From Tubulanus polymorphus (lineage: Eukaryota; Nemertea; Palaeonemertea; Tubulaniformes; Tubulanidae), in contig NC_134028.1 in the NCBI RefSeq assembly GCF_964204645.1, positions 15,677,263 to 15,741,262 of the forward strand: a DNA stretch of 64,000 nt. The letters run 5' to 3'. Under the pieces are notes generated by a model. That model had not been told where the DNA came from and searched no databases. It saw only the letters and a list, made by a program, of their open reading frames with translations. This document shows positions 58,935-64,000 of this stretch, one piece after another; the stretch's first letter is position 1, and the number at the start of each line of letters is the position of its first letter. The position numbers and the translations under genes are program-made.

Positions 58935-59552
58935 ATGGAAGGAGGAATATATGAAATACAAAGTCCAAGTGAAATAATACCAGATATATATTATATTATA
59001 CCTTATGATGAATACAGTAAGTATTTTGGAGAATACTTTAATCAATTCAAATATAGAATAAGTAAAATAGATAATAATATTGAGAAAAAAAAATAGAAGA
59101 TAATATTGAACCTAAAATAGAAGATAATATTGAATCTAAAATAGAAGATAATATTGATTCTACATCTAATAATAATGAAAATATAGATATTATACCTTCT
59201 ACATCTAATAATGATATAAAAGTTAAATCTGATATCGAAACGAAAAAGACAAATGAAAAATATTGTGACTTATGTAAGAAATATATATCATATACAAATT
59301 GGGCATCACATAAGAAATCATAGAAACATGTAGAAAAAAAAAGAATAATAATGATAATAATGTATCAGATAGTAATATAGTAGATAATTTAATAAATAAT
59401 GTTAATGCAATTGAAACTAATGATACCATAGATAATATAACAGATAATGATTTCATTGATAATTTAAAAGATAATGTTAATAAAATTGAAACTAATTATC
59501 AGGTGCATATAGAAAATGAAAGGAAATTAGAAGAAATAGAAAGAAAATATAG
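58935..59552 (+). pseudogene. Zinc-finger protein of the right arm, copy IV (remnant)
   Basis: Starts MEGG as at 36773. Broken almost at once; a tandem 24-base unit (AAAATAGAAGATAATATTGA) is repeated about four times at 59085-59160. The first finger region is still visible. The remnant ends at 59552, where unrelated sequence with AGCTGCAAAGCAGC starts. Confidence 0.6.
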
Positions 59553-59850
59553 CTGCAAAGCAGCGATAACGGGTTTTCTGCACAGTCTTAGAATCCTGTT
59601 CAACGGTGGATTTCGACGAAGCATTTGATAAGGCACAACATCAGCCATTACTAAACAGGCTATTTGGAAACAGTATCAATGATAGGTCGCCAAAATGGCT
59701 CAGCAGTTATCTCTGAACGAAAACTTGTAGCCGAAATCAACGGAACGCCTCATCTTGGAATAAGTCGGTCAAACTAGTGGAGTCACGCAAGGTAGTATCC
59801 TAAGTTGTCTTCTGTTTAATGACAAATGACATACACAGTAATCCAACATA
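59553..59850 (+). pseudogene. LINE reverse transcriptase scrap (CR1-like)
   Basis: Broken frames with DFDEAFDKAQHQPLLNRLF, PKWLSSYL and a degraded GVTQGSIL motif, corresponding to the DFSKAFD and GVPQGS motifs of CR1-type reverse transcriptases. About 250 bases, no ends visible. It begins with a 35-base stretch also found inverted at 17334-17372. Confidence 0.7.
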
Positions 59851-60430
59851 TACCAGACCGAGTAAATTTCCAAATCGACCTTCACACGCTGTTCGACCAA
59901 AAAACTTAATGTTCCAACAAGAAAATCTTGTTCCAATAGAAATAATTCTGTTTGATCGAACAATACGCTTTTTGCTTGAACCAAAAATTTTCTTCATTCT
60001 GACAAAAAATGTGTTCGAATAAAAAGCTATGTTATTGTTGAAATGAAAAATTTTAAGTCCCGGCAAAAAAATTTGGTCGAGCGAAAACAATTTTTTCGAA
60101 CGAATGTTTGAATGAAAACAATTCTGTTCGATTGAACGAAATACTTCATACTTTCGGTTCGGAGAAAAAACTTTTTTCAATATACTTGTTCGAACGAAAA
60201 ACTTAATGTTCTGACAAGAAAATTCTGTTCAAATTAAAAAAGACTGTTCAATTGAACGATTGTTCGAACGAAAAACCTTTCGTTTGGACAAAAAAAAGTT
60301 TGTTCAACTTTGTTCTTACGATTTTTTCAAATTGGTTCAATCGTATAGAATATTATTGGTTCGAACGAAATAAATTTTGTTCCGACGAAAGAATTTTCAA
60401 GCGAAAGGTCTTTTGAACGAAAAAAAAGAT
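59850..60430. repeat. Degenerate TTCGAACGAAAA-type repeat region
   Basis: Irregularly spaced variants of GTTCGAACGAAAAA, GTTCGATTGAACGA and GTTCAATTGAACGA, many of them palindromic around TTCGAA or TCAATTGA. No coding content and no constant period. Confidence 0.6.
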
Positions 60431-60659
60431 ATATCTGGTGCTCCGCAGTAACTTAAAGCCGGATGTAGGTTGGTCTTGTGACACGATGCGATCCTCGCGT
60501 TGCATCGCAAGTTTCAGTGCAAGTCGGTTGCAATACGATTGTGTGCGACTAGTTTCTGCCAGTCGCAAGAGCGCGTCGGTTGGTTGTGACAGTCGTGTCA
60601 CGTCGCAGAAAGTAGAACACGTACGACTCCAAGTGACTGGCGTTGCTGAAAGATGAGGA
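60431..60659. other. GC-richer spacer
   Basis: No gene. Contains repeated GTCGCA/TGCGAC and GTCGGTTG words, some in inverted orientation, and leads into the palindromic cluster. Confidence 0.4.
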
Positions 60660-61682
60660 CGCCAGTGGTATGACGACTGAGTTTCAATTCGTCAAAACGT
60701 CACGATGTGTCAACATATTTATGTTGACTTGATGCGATATATCGCGATATATCGACATAAATATGGCGACTTGTCGTGTTTGAACGCGACAACTCGAGGC
60801 CCTTTATCGCTTCCGTAGATCTTTCATTAAGTAGGATCACTTGAATGATCGCTTTAATACGGAAGCGATAAAGGGCCTCGAGATGTCGCGTTCAAAATCG
60901 GCAAGTCGCCATATTTATGTAGATATATCGCGATATATCGCATCAAGTCGTCATGAATATGTCGACATATCGTGACGTTTTCACGACAAATTTCGCTTTT
61001 TTGCCCATTTTCCACGAGACAAGCCGTCATGTCGACTTGTCGCGAGGAAAATGGTCGAGAAAACGAAATATGTTGTCAAAACGTCACGATATAGCGACAT
61101 ATTCAAGTCGACTTGACGCGATATATCGCGGTATGTCGACATAAATATGACGACTTGTTGAGTTTGAACGCGACCACTCCAGGCCCCTTATCGCTTCCGT
61201 ACTTTAATATCACTTTTTAAAAAAAGAATCTGCCAAAATGACCTTAATATTCGACACTATATGTATAGAAGCGACAAGGGGCCTCGAGATGTCGCGTTCC
61301 AACTCGACAAGTCGCCATATTTATGTCGACATACCGCGATATATCGCGTCAAGTCGACATGAATATGTCGATATATCGTGACGTTTTGACGACATATTTC
61401 GTTTTCTCGACCATTTTCCTCGCGACAAGTCGACATATTCATGACGACTTGAAACTCAGTCGTCATATTACTAGCGTCCTCATCTTACATTTAGACATGT
61501 CTTCAAATGACGGCTTGTCCCGTGGAAAATGAGCAAAAAAGCGAAATTTGTTGTGAAAACGTCACGATATGTAGACATATTCATGTGGACTTGACGCGAT
61601 ATATCGCGATATATCGACATAAATATGGCGACTTGTCGAGTTTGTACCCGACAACTCGAGGCCCTTTATCGCTTCCGTACTA
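60660..61682. repeat. Cluster of palindromic MITE-like copies with GATATATCGC motifs
   Basis: At least three inverted-repeat units share the terminal sequence TACGGAAGCGATAAAGGGCC or its complement (ends near 60829, 60882, 61200, 61266, 61680). They contain CGATATATCGC runs, TCGACATAAATATG and ACGTTTTGACGACA. Arms of neighbouring units are complementary over roughly 100-200 bases. Short open frames here are by-products of the palindromes. Confidence 0.65.
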
Positions 61683-61764
61683 TATCAGATTAATCGACTT
61701 CAAAATAGGCGAAAGCATAAGTCTTTATGACGTTATCAATTGGCCTAATTATTCAAAAGCTAAT

Positions 61765-64000
61765 AAAGTGGGCGACAAAACCATAAAATTGTCGCGGGCG
61801 ATAAAACCAAAATAATCATTTGTCGCTGGCGATAAAACCAAAATATTGAATTGTCACGGGCGACAAAACCAAAAAAATGAATTGTCGCGGGCGATAAAAC
61901 CAAAATCTTGAATTGTCGCCGGCGACAAAACCAAAATATTGAATTGTCGCGGGCGACAAAACCAAACTAATGAATTGTCGCGGGCGATAAAACCAAATAA
62001 TGAATTGTCGCTGGCGATAAAACCAAAATATTGAATTGTCGCAGGCGATAAAGCCAAAATATTGAATTGTCGCGTGAGACAAAACCAAAATATTGAATTG
62101 TCGCGGGCGACAAAACCAAACTAATGAATTGTCGCGGGCGATAAAACCAAAATAATGAATTGTCGCGGGCGATAAAACCAAAAAAATGAATTTTCGCGGG
62201 CGATAAAACCAGAATAATGAATTGTCGCGGGCGATAAAACCAAAATAATGAATTGTCGCTGGTGACAAAAAAAAAATTGTCGCGGGCGATTAAACCAAAA
62301 AAATGAATTGTCGCGTGCAACAAAACCAAAATAATGAATTGTCGCGGGCGATAAAACCAAATAAAGAATTGTCGCGGGCGATAAAACCAAAATAATGAAT
62401 TGTCGCGGGCGACAAAACCAAAATATTGAATTGTCGCAGGCGATAAAACCGCGACAAAAAAAAATTGTCGCGGGCGATAAAACCAAAATAAAGAATTGTC
62501 GCGGGCGATAAAACCAAAATAATGAATTGTCACGGGCGACAAAACCAAAATATTGAATTGTCGCAGGCGATAAAACCGCGACAAAAAAAAATTGTTGCGG
62601 GCGATAAAACCAAAATAACGAATTGTCGCGGGCGATAAAACCAAAATAATAAATTGTCGCGGGCGATAAAACCAAAATAATGAATTGTCGCTGGTGATAA
62701 AACCAAAATATTGAATTGTCGCAGGCGATAAAACCAAAATAATAAATTGTCGCGGGCGATAAAACCAAAATAATAAATTGTCGCGGGCGATAAAACCAAA
62801 ATAATGAATTGTCGCTTGTGATAAAACCAAAATATTGAATTGTCGCAGGCGATAAAACCAAAATATTGAAGTGTCACAGGCGATAAAACCAAAATATTGA
62901 AGTGTCGCAGGCGATAAAACCAAAATAATAAATTGTCGCGGGCGATAAAACCAAAATAATGAATTGTCGCGGGCGATAAAACCAAAATAATGAATTGTCG
63001 CGGGCGACAAAACCAAAATATTGTTTTGTCGCGGGTGACAAAACCAAATTAATGAATTGTCGCGGGCGACAAAACCAAAAAATTGAATTGTCGCAGGCGA
63101 TAAAACCGCGACAAAAAAAAATTGTCGCGGGCGATAAAACCAAAATAATGAATTTTCGCGGGCGACAAAACCAAAATATTGAATTGTCACAGGCGATAAA
63201 ACCGCGACAAAAAAAAATTGTCGCGAGCGATAAAACCAAAATAATGAATTTTCGCGGGCGATAAAACCAGAATAATGAATTGTTGCGGGCGATAAAACCA
63301 AAATAATGAATTTTCGCTAGTGATAAAACCAAATTAATGAATTGTCGCGGGCGACAAAACCAAAAAATTGAATTGTCGCAGGCGATAAAACCGCGACAAA
63401 AAAAAATTGTCGCGGGCGATAAAACCAAAATAATGAATTTTCGCGGGCGACAAAACCAAAATATTGAATTGTCGCAGGCGATAAAACCGCGACAAAAAAA
63501 AATTGTCGCGGGCGATAAAACCAAAATAATGAATTTTCGCGGGCGATAAAACCAGAATAATGAATTGTTGCGGGCGATAAAACCAAAATAATGAATTGTC
63601 GCTAGTGATAAAACCAAAATAATGAATTGTCGCGGGCGATAAAACCAAAAAAATGAATTTTCGCGGGCGATAAAACCAGAATAATGAATTGTCGCGGGCG
63701 ATAAAACCAAAATAATGAATTGTCGCTGGTGATAAAACCAAAATATTGAATTGTCGCAGGCGATAAAACCGCGACAAAAAAAAAATTGTCGCGGGCGATT
63801 AAACCAAAAAAATGAATTGTCGCGTGCGACAAAACCAAAATAATGAATTGTCGCGGGCGATAAAACCAAAATAAAGAATTGTCGCGGGCGATAAAACCAA
63901 AATAATGAATTGTCGCGGGCGACAAAACCAAAATATTGAATTGTCGCAGGCGATAAAACCGCGACAAAAAAAAATTGTTGCGGGCGATAAAACCAAAATA
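61765..64000. repeat. 31-bp satellite array (runs off the window)
   Basis: Tandem units of the form GATAAAACCAAAATAATGAA followed by TTGTCGCGGGC, about 70 units. Variants have GACAAAA for GATAAAA, or an inserted CCGCGACAAAAAAAAATTG that makes a local palindrome with TTGTCGCGG. Unit length is not a multiple of three, and the unit lacks stops on the minus strand, which produces long meaningless open frames in all three minus frames. Confidence 0.92.

Larger units (their letters stand above)
49753..59552 (+). mobile_element. Polinton copy IV, plus strand, both ends missing
   Basis: Polymerase, small protein, penton-like protein, small membrane proteins, structural-block protein, coiled-coil protein, major capsid protein and the start of the zinc-finger gene, in the same order as copies I and III. 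The left end is replaced by the inverted junction at about 49750. The right end stops inside the zinc-finger gene at 59552, where a LINE scrap begins. Integrase and ATPase are absent. Confidence 0.9.

Noticed and set aside
61816-63996. Long open frames (up to 444 codons) on the minus strand of the satellite
   Set aside because: They follow from a 31-bp unit without minus-strand stops; all three frames are open and the residues repeat every 31 codons. Not genes.
61765-64000. CRISPR-like array
   Set aside because: Units are contiguous repeats with no unique spacers, and the context is animal transposon DNA.
1-64000. Free viral or giant-virus genome
   Set aside because: Interspersed retrotransposons, hAT, LINE, satellite and degraded gene copies show integrated, decaying elements in an animal chromosome.

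Overview
The window is repeat-rich, AT-rich nuclear DNA of an invertebrate-type animal. It holds non-LTR, Ty3/Gypsy and BEL/Pao retrotransposons, an intron-containing hAT-like transposase gene, MITEs and a satellite, and it is dominated by five copies or fragments (I-V) of one large viral-type DNA transposon, a Polinton/Maverick related to adintoviruses. I cannot name the species. No single-copy host gene, rRNA or tRNA is recognisable; the only host-like coding piece is one ubiquitin-protease exon inside a DNA transposon.

Layout. 1-10734: Polinton copy I, minus strand (capsid genes to DNA polymerase, right terminus). 10735-14317: composite block of LINE fragment, MITE and two head-to-head polymerase fragments. 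14318-15615: end of copy V. 15616-19968: spacer with a Gypsy 3' end. 19969-21121: DNA transposon with a ubiquitin-protease exon. 21329-27047: BEL/Pao remnant split by a hAT element. 27048-30882: copy II (polymerase only). 30883-47265: copy III, the only copy with both ends (16.4 kb). 47266-50850: second copy of the composite block, running into copy IV (about 49753-59552, plus strand). 59553-64000: LINE scrap, low-complexity repeats, palindromic elements and a 31-bp satellite.

Copy III shows the gene plan. A left arm reads rightward: HNH protein, a small protein, integrase with chromodomain, packaging ATPase. A right arm reads leftward: zinc-finger protein, major capsid protein, coiled-coil membrane protein, conserved structural-block protein, four small mostly membrane proteins, penton-like minor capsid protein, a small protein, and protein-primed DNA polymerase B. 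Three hairpins separate the convergent arms. The set combines integration (integrase), replication (PolB) and virion formation (two capsid proteins and ATPase). No Ulp1/adenain-like protease was recognised. Every copy carries nonsense or frameshift lesions, so these are decaying endogenous copies.

The most interesting signals not explained by gene calls are: (1) every supported non-polymerase Polinton start codon whose ATG survives lies in TAAATG, while both intact polymerase starts lie in AAAATG; (2) every Polinton terminus in the window is a 86-409 bp palindrome with conserved outer arms and a core that differs between copies but stays self-complementary; (3) three near-identical hairpins lie between the convergent arms; (4) one structural gene is mosaic between copies; (5) a ubiquitin-protease Cys-box exon with a splice donor sits in a transposon.
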